From: Treponema sp.
Lineage (GTDB): Bacteria > Spirochaetota > Spirochaetia > Treponematales > Breznakiellaceae
Reading direction: 5' to 3'
DNA: 12,336 nucleotides
NCBI GenBank assembly: GCA_031268245.1
Contig: JAIRXN010000137.1
Location: 1 to 12,336 of the forward strand
In this document: positions 6,679 to 12,336 of the stretch, piece after piece
Numbering within the stretch: the first letter of the stretch is position 1
Layout of the letters: each line of letters opens with the position of its first letter
Made by a program: the position numbers and the translations under genes
The notes under the pieces: generated by a model
Database searches by the model: none
What the model was told of the DNA's origin: nothing
Seen by the model: only the letters and a program-made list of their open reading frames with translations

Positions 6679-8178
6679 TTACTGCGAGAGGGCCTGCAGG
6701 GCCTGCCGGATCTGAGTCAACTGGGTGTTAAGATTCTCTATCTGGGCTGCCTGGGCCGTTGTCTGCGTTTCAAGTTCGTTTATACGATTCTCCCGCTGGG
6801 ACATCTGCCGGCTCTGGGCATTGACCTGGGTTTGCAGCGCAGAGATACTGTTTTCCCGCTCTGCAACAGTAGAACCAAGCTCCGTATTGGCGGCTTCAAG
6901 TTCGGTATTCCGGGCCTGCAGGGAGGATGCGTTACGTTCATATTCTGCGATACGGCCCCTCATGCCGGAACCCTGGGAATTACCGGCTTCGATCATCCGG
7001 CTTAAACTTTCCTTCTCCAATTGCAGGGCCGCGTTTTTTGCTTCGAGATCCGCAAGGGCTTTTTCCACATCTTCCGGCGGCGCCGAAGACTGCCCTCCCG
7101 CTTTTGCCGCTTCCGCAACGAGGGTTTCAAAGGAGGCAATTGCTTCCAGATGAATTTCCTTTCGGGACTGAAACGTTTTTAAGGCCCGGAAGGCGGCAGT
7201 ATTGATAAAATCCTTCATCCGGATCAGGACCCGTTCCGCATCGGCATAGCGGCCCCCGGCGATGAGGGAGCGGATGGAGCCGTAGTAGCCGCCAAGCTGG
7301 CCTTCAATGGCCTCTACCTTCTGCTGTTCGGTAGCCAGCCTTTCAAGTTCCGCTCTTGCGGTATTGAGAGCGGCGTTACTCTCTTCGGCAAGCTGAGCGA
7401 GTTCCTCTGTACGCTGTTCAAACTGGGCGCGGAGACTCGCCTCCCTGGCTCGTGAGTCTTCGAGGATCTTCGACCTTTCACCCTGCAAATTCAAAAGATT
7501 TGCCCGGTACTCTTCCTGCAGTTTCTGCAATGAAGCCTGGGCTTTAAGTCTTTCCGCGTCAAGCTGTGCCCGGTATTCTTCCAGTTCACCGTTCATGCGG
7601 ACCAGGCGCTGTTCGCCCAGGATCCGCATCTGTTCCGCGATGGCGGCCTCGGAAAGGTTCTGTTCTTCAAGACGCTTCCTTTCGGCGTCGAATTCGTCGT
7701 TCATCTCCTGCCGGAGTTGATTCTCCTTCTCCGTCATCTGCCTTTCAAAAGTCCGCTGCTGATCATGCAGATCGCCGTCAAGCCCTTCAAGCCGTGAATA
7801 GACCAGGGCGATCTCATTATCCTTCTCCTGCAGGGCCGCGGCAGTTTCGCTGCGGATTTTCTGTATCAGCGCCCGTTCCGCGGAATTAAAAACCAGGGGG
7901 CCCTCACGGAAGATGAGTTCTTCCCTTCCCTGAAGAAAAACCATGATCAAAACGCCGCCGCCCAGCAGAATCAGTGCAATCACATTCACCAGTACCGGAA
8001 AAAAGACTCCCTTTTTCTTTGCGGGAATCGAAGCATGTACACCTTCCCCCTTCCCTTCGGCGGAAAGGATCTCCCTGTTTTGCGCGGTGATGCTGTTTAT
8101 GCTGTTTAGAATCTCCTGCTGTTCTTCGACCGGGATGCCCGAAGAAGGATCAAGTACAATATCTGTTCCTTTTTCCAT
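6679..8178 (-). CDS. Membrane-anchored coiled-coil protein
   Basis: No named family recognised. The 499-residue protein has a soluble N-terminus of about 50 residues, a KKK cluster, one membrane helix at about 57-82 (VNVIALILLGGGVLIMVFL), and then some 415 residues rich in Glu, Gln, Ala, Leu and Arg with long heptad stretches. The positive cluster before the helix suggests the N-terminus is inside and the coiled coil outside the inner membrane. A non-coiled section at about 290-350 (GGYYGSIRSLIAGGRYADAERVL) splits two coiled-coil blocks; the second block carries repeated NTELEAANTELGS and QTQVNAQ-like heptads. The start is firm: GGAGG lies eight bases before the ATG. It follows parC by 28 bases and probably shares its transcript. 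A role in envelope structure or cell shape is possible but unproven. Confidence 0.8.
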   Translation of the reverse strand: MEKGTDIVLDPSSGIPVEEQQEILNSINSITAQNREILSAEGKGEGVHASIPAKKKGVFFPVLVNVIALILLGGGVLIMVFLQGREELIFREGPLVFNSAERALIQKIRSETAAALQEKDNEIALVYSRLEGLDGDLHDQQRTFERQMTEKENQLRQEMNDEFDAERKRLEEQNLSEAAIAEQMRILGEQRLVRMNGELEEYRAQLDAERLKAQASLQKLQEEYRANLLNLQGERSKILEDSRAREASLRAQFEQRTEELAQLAEESNAALNTARAELERLATEQQKVEAIEGQLGGYYGSIRSLIAGGRYADAERVLIRMKDFINTAAFRALKTFQSRKEIHLEAIASFETLVAEAAKAGGQSSAPPEDVEKALADLEAKNAALQLEKESLSRMIEAGNSQGSGMRGRIAEYERNASSLQARNTELEAANTELGSTVAERENSISALQTQVNAQSRQMSQRENRINELETQTTAQAAQIENLNTQLTQIRQALQALSQ

Positions 8179-8206
8179 TTATGCGGCCTCCGAATGAAAC
8201 TTCGAT

Positions 8207-10129
8207 TTAATTTTTAGGCTCAACCTTCACAGCCTCTTTATTGGCAAGCCTGATACCGTTGGCCTTGAGCCCGCGGACACTGTAATCCTGAGCCTTGAAA
8301 GTCTCAGCCAGTTTTTTGAGCCGCGGCTTCGGCTTGTAATGAACCGTAAAACTAAACTTCTGCCGTGTGTCGGCATAGAGTACCGCCGCCCCTTCGCTCA
8401 CCAGTGAGTACTCCTTGTTCATGATCCAGCCTTCGATGATGCAGCGCTTAATAAACGGGTAACCCGTATCCTTATCCCTGTAAATGACGGTGAACACCGT
8501 ATTGATCAAAATCTCCTTGTCCGCCACCCCGATATACCAGGCCCCGGGGCCTACAAAGGTCTTTTCGGGAATATCGGCCACAAACCAGCTTCCTTCCTTT
8601 CTAACGACAATGATTCTGTCGAAGGAAGACACTTCCGCAATAACTTCTCCCTGAACGGCGGTACCCACATAACCGGTTTTGGCATCGTACCTTATCTGCA
8701 CATCCTTTCCCATAACTTCCTTGACATCAACTTTGTCAAAGGCGCCGACCTTTGTTTTGCGGACGCCCCTGCCCACCTCTTCGTTGGCCTTTATCTTTGT
8801 AATGATACTGTCAAGAAAGGAAACGGCATAGGCGACAATGTTTTTAAGATGGGAATTAATCGCCTTGATACGGGCCCCTATCTCCTCCATTTCAGTCTTG
8901 GCGCGGTTAATGTCATACAGAGATATTCTGCGGATAGGGATCTTCAGAAGATGCTCTACGTCTGAGGCGCTTACCCCTCTGGGCCCCACTTCTTTTGCAA
9001 AGGGCTTGAAACCGTCAACGACAGCCTTGCTGACCCCTTCGGCGGTCTTCATCTTTTCAATAGCCTTATAGATCCGCTCTTCGATGAAGATCCGTTCCAG
9101 TGTACGCAGATGCAGCTTGTCCAGCAGTTCCGATTTTTCAAGCTCAAGTTCCCTTGTGAGGATCTTTACAAGCTCTTTTGAGTGATGCTTTATAACCTCC
9201 GTCACGGTCATTACTGCGGGAAGGCCGTCCTTGATAACGAGGAAATTCACCGAAATGGACTGTTCGCATTCGGTAAAGGCAAAAAGGGCGTCAACAGTTT
9301 CCTGGGAATAGACCCCCCGTGCAAGCTTTACCTCTATTTCGACTTTGTCTGTGGTAAAATCATTGATGGACTGAATCTTGAGCCTGCCCGACTTTGCGGC
9401 AGCCTCAACACTGTTAATGAGTCCTTCGGTTGTTGAGCCGAAGGGAAGTTCCGTAATAAGAATACGCTTGGGATCGCTTGTGTCAAGCTTTGCCCGTACC
9501 AGTACCTTGCCGTTCCCGTCCCGGTAATCGGAAACATCCACAAGACCACCCGTGGGAAAATCCGGGTAAAGTGTAAACTTCTTTCCGGCAAGACAGGCTT
9601 TCTCCGCCTCCAGGACTTCAAGAATATTGTGCGGCAGTATCTTTGTCGACATTCCTACTGCGATACCCTCGGCGCCCATCACCAGTATTACGGGGATCTT
9701 GGCGGGAAAAAGTACAGGTTCTTTATTACGGCCGTCGTAGGAATCTTCCATTTCGGTAAGCTTGGGGTTATAAAAAATATCTTTGGAAAGGGGTGCGGCC
9801 CGGCATTCGATATACCGCGGCGCCGAGGCTTCGTCCCCGGTGTAGATATTCCCGAAGTTCCCCTGGCGATCGATAAAGTAATCTTTGTTTGCCAGTACTA
9901 CCAGAGCCGATCCGATGGAGGCATCCCCGTGAGGATGGTACTTCATGCACTCCCCCACGATACTTGCCACCTTGTGGAACTTGCCGTCATCATTTTCAAA
10001 GAGGGTATGAAGTATCCGCCGCTGCACCGGCTTGAGACCGTCTTCAAGATCCGGAATGGCCCGGTCTTTAATTACATAGGAAGCATATTCGAGAAAATTC
10101 TTGTCAAAAAGATTTTTTATATATGCCAT
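8207..10129 (-). CDS. parC: DNA topoisomerase IV subunit A (short, Bacteroidetes-like form)
   Basis: Type IIA topoisomerase cleavage subunit, expected to unlink daughter chromosomes together with ParE. The N-terminal winged-helix and tower domains are clear: SYVIKDRAIPDLEDGLKPVQRR, KYHPHGDASIG, TGDEASAPRYIE with catalytic Tyr106, then ILPHNILEV and LPFGSTTEGL. The C-terminal part from about residue 470 has beta-propeller-like strands but is short: 640 residues in all against about 750 for E. coli ParC, and no GyrA box is present, which favours ParC over GyrA. The HPHGDASIG pattern resembles Bacteroidetes ParC. The positions equivalent to GyrA Ser83 and Asp87 are Ala70 and Ser74. The ATG at 10129 follows the VOC stop by 16 bases with a poor ribosome site (AGCGGA), suggesting translational coupling. 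parE is not in this window. Confidence 0.88.
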   Translation of the reverse strand: MAYIKNLFDKNFLEYASYVIKDRAIPDLEDGLKPVQRRILHTLFENDDGKFHKVASIVGECMKYHPHGDASIGSALVVLANKDYFIDRQGNFGNIYTGDEASAPRYIECRAAPLSKDIFYNPKLTEMEDSYDGRNKEPVLFPAKIPVILVMGAEGIAVGMSTKILPHNILEVLEAEKACLAGKKFTLYPDFPTGGLVDVSDYRDGNGKVLVRAKLDTSDPKRILITELPFGSTTEGLINSVEAAAKSGRLKIQSINDFTTDKVEIEVKLARGVYSQETVDALFAFTECEQSISVNFLVIKDGLPAVMTVTEVIKHHSKELVKILTRELELEKSELLDKLHLRTLERIFIEERIYKAIEKMKTAEGVSKAVVDGFKPFAKEVGPRGVSASDVEHLLKIPIRRISLYDINRAKTEMEEIGARIKAINSHLKNIVAYAVSFLDSIITKIKANEEVGRGVRKTKVGAFDKVDVKEVMGKDVQIRYDAKTGYVGTAVQGEVIAEVSSFDRIIVVRKEGSWFVADIPEKTFVGPGAWYIGVADKEILINTVFTVIYRDKDTGYPFIKRCIIEGWIMNKEYSLVSEGAAVLYADTRQKFSFTVHYKPKPRLKKLAETFKAQDYSVRGLKANGIRLANKEAVKVEPKN

Positions 10130-10145
10130 GTTCCGCTAAGCCGGA

Positions 10146-10967
10146 TCAGGCTTTTGCCTGGGGGGAATCGGGATCTATCTGCATAAGTTCTATGCGGTTG
10201 GCGTCCTGATCCATGACCCATGCCTGGGTATTTTTGTCGGCGCCGGTTTTGGGCTCAATCATGATGGCCCAGCCTTTGGAGCGCAGAACTTCTACCGTGG
10301 CGGAAACATTATCACATTCAAGGCAGACATGGGTACCGCCGTAGGATTCCCATGTATTGGCCCGCTTTTTCGTGCCGCCGCGCATCAGCTCCCAGACCTG
10401 TGCGCGCCCCGTATCAAGACAGCTGATCCAGGGCTTGCCGTCCTTTTCGATGGGGGCAAGTTCCTTCAGTCCCAGCCTGTCCCGGTAGAAGTCCAGGGCC
10501 CTGTCTATATCGGAGACCACAAAGGCCACATGATCGATGCCGAGAATTTCTTCCCTGCCGCCGTAGGCCGCATCTCCTTTAAGCTGGCGGAGTTCAAGTC
10601 CGTTTCCTTCAGGATCGTCGATCCAGAGGTTTTTACCCTCCCCGTCAAAGGGATCGGGCTTGACACCTGCCTTGAGGAAGCCTTTGGCAGTGAGGCGGTC
10701 CATCAGGGACTGAAGCTTTGTGCAGATAATGCACCAGTGGTTGAAACCGATCTGATCGGGAGCGTAGTTCACATCCCTATCCCTGATCCCGTCATAGAAG
10801 AGTTCAACAAAGGCTCCCGGGGCAATTTTAAGGTAGACGATCCAGGGGCTGCCGTCTTCCTTGTGAAGTTCAAACGCCTTTTCCAGACCCAGACCGTTTT
10901 GATAGAAATCAAGCATCTTGTCCATATCCAGGACATTAATCGCATTGTGAGCAATTCCGGTAACCAT
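10146..10967 (-). CDS. Tandem VOC (glyoxalase/dioxygenase-fold) protein
   Basis: Two vicinal-oxygen-chelate domains in one 273-residue chain, about 1-130 and 140-265. Each seems to keep a full two-His, two-Glu metal set: His7, Glu55, His77 and Glu125 in the first; His146, Glu193, His213 and Glu260 in the second. This pattern is seen in glyoxalase I and related lyases or isomerases, but the substrate here cannot be told; lactoylglutathione lyase, methylmalonyl-CoA epimerase and ring-cleaving dioxygenase relatives share the fold. An ATG at 10979 is in frame, but I choose the one at 10967, since GGAGGGT (10977-10971) overlaps the upstream ATG and lies three bases before the preferred ATG. It is the first gene of the likely VOC-parC-coiled-coil transcript. 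Confidence 0.82.
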   Translation of the reverse strand: MVTGIAHNAINVLDMDKMLDFYQNGLGLEKAFELHKEDGSPWIVYLKIAPGAFVELFYDGIRDRDVNYAPDQIGFNHWCIICTKLQSLMDRLTAKGFLKAGVKPDPFDGEGKNLWIDDPEGNGLELRQLKGDAAYGGREEILGIDHVAFVVSDIDRALDFYRDRLGLKELAPIEKDGKPWISCLDTGRAQVWELMRGGTKKRANTWESYGGTHVCLECDNVSATVEVLRSKGWAIMIEPKTGADKNTQAWVMDQDANRIELMQIDPDSPQAKA

Positions 10968-10970
10968 AAG

Positions 10971-10977
10971 ACCCTCC
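10971..10977 (-). promoter_or_regulatory. Strong ribosome-binding site deciding the VOC start
   Basis: GGAGGGT on the minus strand, three bases before the ATG at 10967 (about six bases from the GGAG core). It overlaps the in-frame ATG at 10979, which therefore cannot be the main start. Confidence 0.7.
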
Positions 10978-10985
10978 ATAATAGC

Positions 10986-10991
10986 AGTATA
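10986..10991 (-). promoter_or_regulatory. Candidate -10 box for the VOC-parC transcript
   Basis: TATACT on the minus strand, about 18 bases upstream of the start of the VOC ribosome site region. At 17 bases spacing the -35 position reads TGGATG, a poor match, so this is a moderate candidate. Confidence 0.4.
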
Positions 10992-11021
10992 GCACGGACG
11001 GAAATTTACATCCAGTGGCCC

Positions 11022-11319
11022 TGGCCTGGGTACAGCAATTTTACTTTTAGCCGCGGATAATCACGAACCACCCGAACAAGACGGAGCCCGGCTTGACGGC
11101 GGGGAAGTATATCCGGAAGATGGGCTTGCTTCACACGAACCTCACGAACTTTTACTTTGATAGTATCGATTTTACCTCTATTTCAGCATAGTTTGAATGA
11201 AAGTGAGAGAATGATTTATGAAAGTGGACGAGACAAGAAGGTTGCTCTGTTCCGTTCGTGTCTGTTAGTGTCGTTCGTGGCAAATTTCTTCAGTAAAAGT
11301 AAAATCGTTGGCCTGGGTA
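11022..11319. repeat. Inverted and direct repeat pair, MITE-like or decayed element
   Basis: A 12-base perfect inverted pair, ATTTTACTTTTA at 11038-11049 and its reverse complement at 11294-11305, is followed inward on each side by ACGAAC-rich blocks (about 11054-11090 and 11252-11281) that are imperfect reverse complements. Outside each, TGGCCTGGGTA occurs as an exact direct repeat (11022-11032 and 11309-11319). There is no transposase frame between them. Confidence 0.55.
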
Positions 11320-11357
11320 TAAAGGCGCCGGCATTTACTTTTTTAAACTGCTGAAAT
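11283..11357. repeat. Imperfect long hairpin
   Basis: The left arm (about 11283-11304, containing CAGTAAAAGTAAAA) pairs imperfectly with the right arm (about 11333-11357, containing TTTACTTTTTTAAACTG), with the loop holding GGCCTGGG and GGCGCC. Gaps and mismatches are needed, so the boundaries are approximate. Confidence 0.4.
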
Positions 11358-11392
11358 TCCTTTAAACCGGAATACTTTGCAGAAGAAATTCA

Positions 11393-11454
11393 CCACAAAG
11401 GACGCGAAGAACACGAAGGAAGATGAATCACTGCCTCCCTTTGTGTCCTTTGAG
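11393..11454. repeat. 9-bp tandem array with inverted partner
   Basis: Three 9-base units lie in a row at 11394-11420: CACAAAGGA, CGCGAAGAA, CACGAAGGA. Downstream, 11438-11454 is an imperfect reverse complement of the first two units (reads CCTCAAAGGACACAAAG on the other strand), so the block can fold. Similar AAAGGAC-type intergenic repeats occur in many environmental bacterial genomes. Confidence 0.6.
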
Positions 11455-11528
11455 GTTTTTAATGAAGGGCGTTTTGTTCCGTTCGTGTCTGTTGGTGCGG
11501 GAAGAAGGCGTTCAATTCGCCGCAGACG

Positions 11529-11559
11529 GTTTTTTCACCGAAAGGACTGATGAAAAAAC
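11529..11559. repeat. 9-bp perfect inverted repeat
   Basis: GTTTTTTCA (11529-11537) and TGAAAAAAC (11551-11559) are exact reverse complements with a 13-base loop. It is not adjacent to a gene end, so a terminator role is doubtful. Confidence 0.5.
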
Positions 11560-11615
11560 AGGCGTACTGGGTCAACAGGGGCATAGCAAACCTTCAAAAA
11601 TACAAAATTTTCCCA

Positions 11616-11853
11616 CCCGCCTTACGGCGGGAAGAAAGGGCTTTTCCCTTCCTTCCCGCTCCCCGTACCAACCCGGAGGCGGTATCTCCGCTCCGGCTTA
11701 CCTTAACGGCAAGCCCCACCTCTGTTTAGGCGGCATGGATGCCGCTGTTTCCAGAGCTGTCCGCCTACGGCGGACAGGCGGGGTTTTTGCTTTACAAAAA
11801 CCCCGAAGGTATAAACCGGCAGGACGCCGGATTATGCCCTGGAACTCAGGGGC
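11616..11853. repeat. Cluster of nine hairpins ending in the FGE-like stop codon
   Basis: Stems (left/right): 11616-11621/11626-11631; 11636-11640/11646-11650; 11673-11682/11688-11696 with one bulge; 11696-11702/11708-11714 with a mismatch; 11730-11736/11739-11745, enclosed by 11720-11724/11752-11756; 11757-11765/11769-11777 (9 bp perfect); 11779-11789/11795-11805 (11 bp perfect, GC then AT); 11816-11820/11826-11830; and 11837-11841/11847-11851, which overlaps the stop at 11846-11848. From 11673 the structures are nearly contiguous. On the minus strand this is the 3' untranslated region of the FGE-like gene. No U-tract follows the 11-bp stem on either strand. Confidence 0.8.
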
Positions 11854-12336
11854 AGGCCAGCCGGAAGCCGATATCGCTGCTCAGGTAGTCGGGGCTGCCG
11901 TTGAACCGGTAGGCAACAGCGCAGCTGGACGCACTGAAGTTCCAACCGCCCCCCCGGATCACCCGGCCCGAGCCCGATGCAGGCCCCGCGGGATTGGATA
12001 CCGTCCCTGTATTGACTGAATTATACCAGTCCCAGCACCATTCCCATACATTCCCGCTCATGTCATACAACTGTGCATTGTTTGCCGTCTTGGTTCCTAC
12101 CGAATGGGTGGCGTTGCCTGAATTGGTACTATACCAGGCGTAATCATCCAGTTCCGTTTCCGTATCAGTCCCCGCCCATTTGTCCGTAAAAGGACTGGCA
12201 AGGCTTGGCGTTCCGCCCCCGCGGGCCGCATATTCCCACTCCGCCTCCGTCGGCAGCCGGTAGCCGTTGGCCCCTGCCTTCATCTTTGCTCCATCCGCCA
12301 AGGTTCCGGTTCCGCTGTCATTGGTGGAAGTTTTCA
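11846..12336 (-). CDS. FGE-sulfatase/C-type-lectin-fold protein, 5' end cut by window
   Basis: C-terminal part (163 codons before the stop) of a formylglycine-generating-enzyme fold protein. Family motifs run in order: ANGYRLPTEAEWEYAARGG, DDYAWYSTNSGN, HSVGTKTANNAQLYDMSGNV, WEWCWDWY, RVIRGGGWN and a final IGFRLACP. The frame is open to the window edge (residues KTSTNDSGTGTLADGAKM), so the start is outside; the TTG at 12301 lies inside the domain. In active FGE the segment after RGGS has two catalytic cysteines five residues apart. Here the first aligns with Phe and only the second (ASSC) remains, so oxidation of sulfatase Cys is unlikely. Such proteins are numerous in termite-gut treponemes and, in other systems, display variable loops for ligand binding. 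The stop sits within a hairpin cluster. Confidence 0.88.
   Translation of the reverse strand, partial: KTSTNDSGTGTLADGAKMKAGANGYRLPTEAEWEYAARGGGTPSLASPFTDKWAGTDTETELDDYAWYSTNSGNATHSVGTKTANNAQLYDMSGNVWEWCWDWYNSVNTGTVSNPAGPASGSGRVIRGGGWNFSASSCAVAYRFNGSPDYLSSDIGFRLACP
11873..11944 (-). other. Candidate DGR-type variable region in the FGE-like gene
   Basis: Between the conserved RGGGW and IGFRLA, 13 positions (F,S,S,S,Y,F,N,G,S,Y,S,S,D) fall exactly where DGR template repeats usually carry AAC (Asn) codons, while W-N, A, C, V-A, R and P-D stay at the usual fixed positions. Eleven of the 13 codons end in C, as expected if AAC was mutated only at its two adenines; genome GC at third positions could also explain part of this. 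No template repeat or reverse transcriptase is in the window, so this is a hypothesis. Confidence 0.4.

Larger units (their letters stand above)
11248..11497 (+). repeat. Two near-identical 23-base direct repeats
   Basis: Bases 11248-11270 and 11475-11497 match at 22 of 23 positions (core TTCCGTTCGTGTCTGTT). The copies are 227 bases apart, start to start. Both belong to the short-period ACGAAC family on the opposite strand, which suggests dispersed copies of one intergenic repeat. Confidence 0.75.
10992..11845. other. Non-coding, repeat-rich intergenic region
   Basis: About 850 bases between the VOC gene and the FGE-like gene contain no credible protein gene. Open frames here (for example 11157-11354 on the + strand) translate repeats and have no family features. 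The left half (to about 11500) holds inverted and direct copies of short ACGAAC- and AAAGGAC-type units with AT-rich spacers; the right half (11616 onward) is a dense run of GC-rich hairpins. No tRNA, rRNA or CRISPR array is seen. Confidence 0.75.

Noticed and set aside
10329..11060. 243-codon + strand frame antisense to the VOC gene
   Set aside because: It covers a clear two-domain VOC gene on the other strand and contains no recognisable motif.
11157..11354. 65-codon + strand open frame in the intergenic region
   Set aside because: Its core is a translation of the ACGAAC-type repeat; the same peptide LFRSCLLV appears in the other repeat copy in a different open frame, showing a non-coding origin.
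11394..11500. CRISPR array
   Set aside because: Repeat units are 9-10 bases and imperfect with no regular unique spacers, and no cas gene is near.
11696..11777. Integron attC site
   Set aside because: The stems are short separate hairpins. I could not find the paired RYYYAAC/GTTRRRY core sites at the right ends, and there is no integrase.
11779..11805. Intrinsic terminator formed by the 11-bp GC/AT stem
   Set aside because: The T-run lies inside the stem and no U-tract follows the stem on either strand.
11423..12019. 198-codon + strand open frame across the repeats and the FGE-like gene
   Set aside because: It reads through hairpins and the antisense of the conserved FGE domain, has no ribosome site, and gives low-complexity protein with no family features.

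Overview
The window looks like part of a spirochaete chromosome, most likely a Treponema of the termite-gut or environmental type. This rests on protein style: a membrane class III adenylate cyclase with a short C-terminal helical tail, a ParC of the short form also found in Bacteroidetes, a PD-(D/E)XK protein with a Glu/Arg/Gly repeat linker, an RsiV-like lipoprotein with a loose lipobox, and an FGE-fold protein of the type that is highly duplicated in such treponemes. Base composition is moderate (roughly half GC) and coding is dense. The genus is inferred; no rRNA or tRNA is present to confirm it.

Layout. At the left edge is the 3' part of an endonuclease VII-like HNH gene on the + strand (to 355), convergent with a minus-strand pair: a SAM-dependent methyltransferase (2790-1957) followed after 46 bases by glycerol kinase glpK (1910-417). 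Divergent from the methyltransferase, a lipoprotein with a DUF3298/RsiV-like C-terminal domain (2831-3622) is followed by a strong 14-bp hairpin and a 65-residue CxxC protein (3724-3921). A PD-(D/E)XK nuclease-family gene (4922-3927) runs on the minus strand, back to back with the adenylate cyclase (4969-6636). A minus-strand run of three genes then reads, in transcription order, tandem-VOC (glyoxalase-fold) protein (10967-10146), topoisomerase IV subunit A parC (10129-8207) and a membrane-anchored coiled-coil protein (8178-6679). The gaps are 16 and 28 bases, so they are probably one transcript.

From 10980 to 11845 there is no credible gene. This stretch is packed with repeats: inverted and direct copies of ACGAAC- and AAAGGAC-type short-period units, then at least nine hairpins in about 240 bases. 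The hairpin cluster runs into the stop codon of the last gene, an FGE-sulfatase/C-type-lectin-fold protein on the minus strand that is cut by the right edge (12336-11846).

How the parts may work together. GlpK gives glycerol entry to glycolysis or lipid synthesis. The cyclase couples an extracytoplasmic sensor to cAMP. ParC decatenates chromosomes; the VOC and coiled-coil genes travel with it but no shared pathway is evident. The most notable region is the right end. The FGE-like protein has lost one of the two catalytic cysteines, and its C-terminal 40 residues match, position for position, the layout of variable regions of diversity-generating retroelement (DGR) targets, with dense hairpins just downstream. 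No reverse transcriptase or template repeat lies in this window, so DGR membership is a hypothesis.
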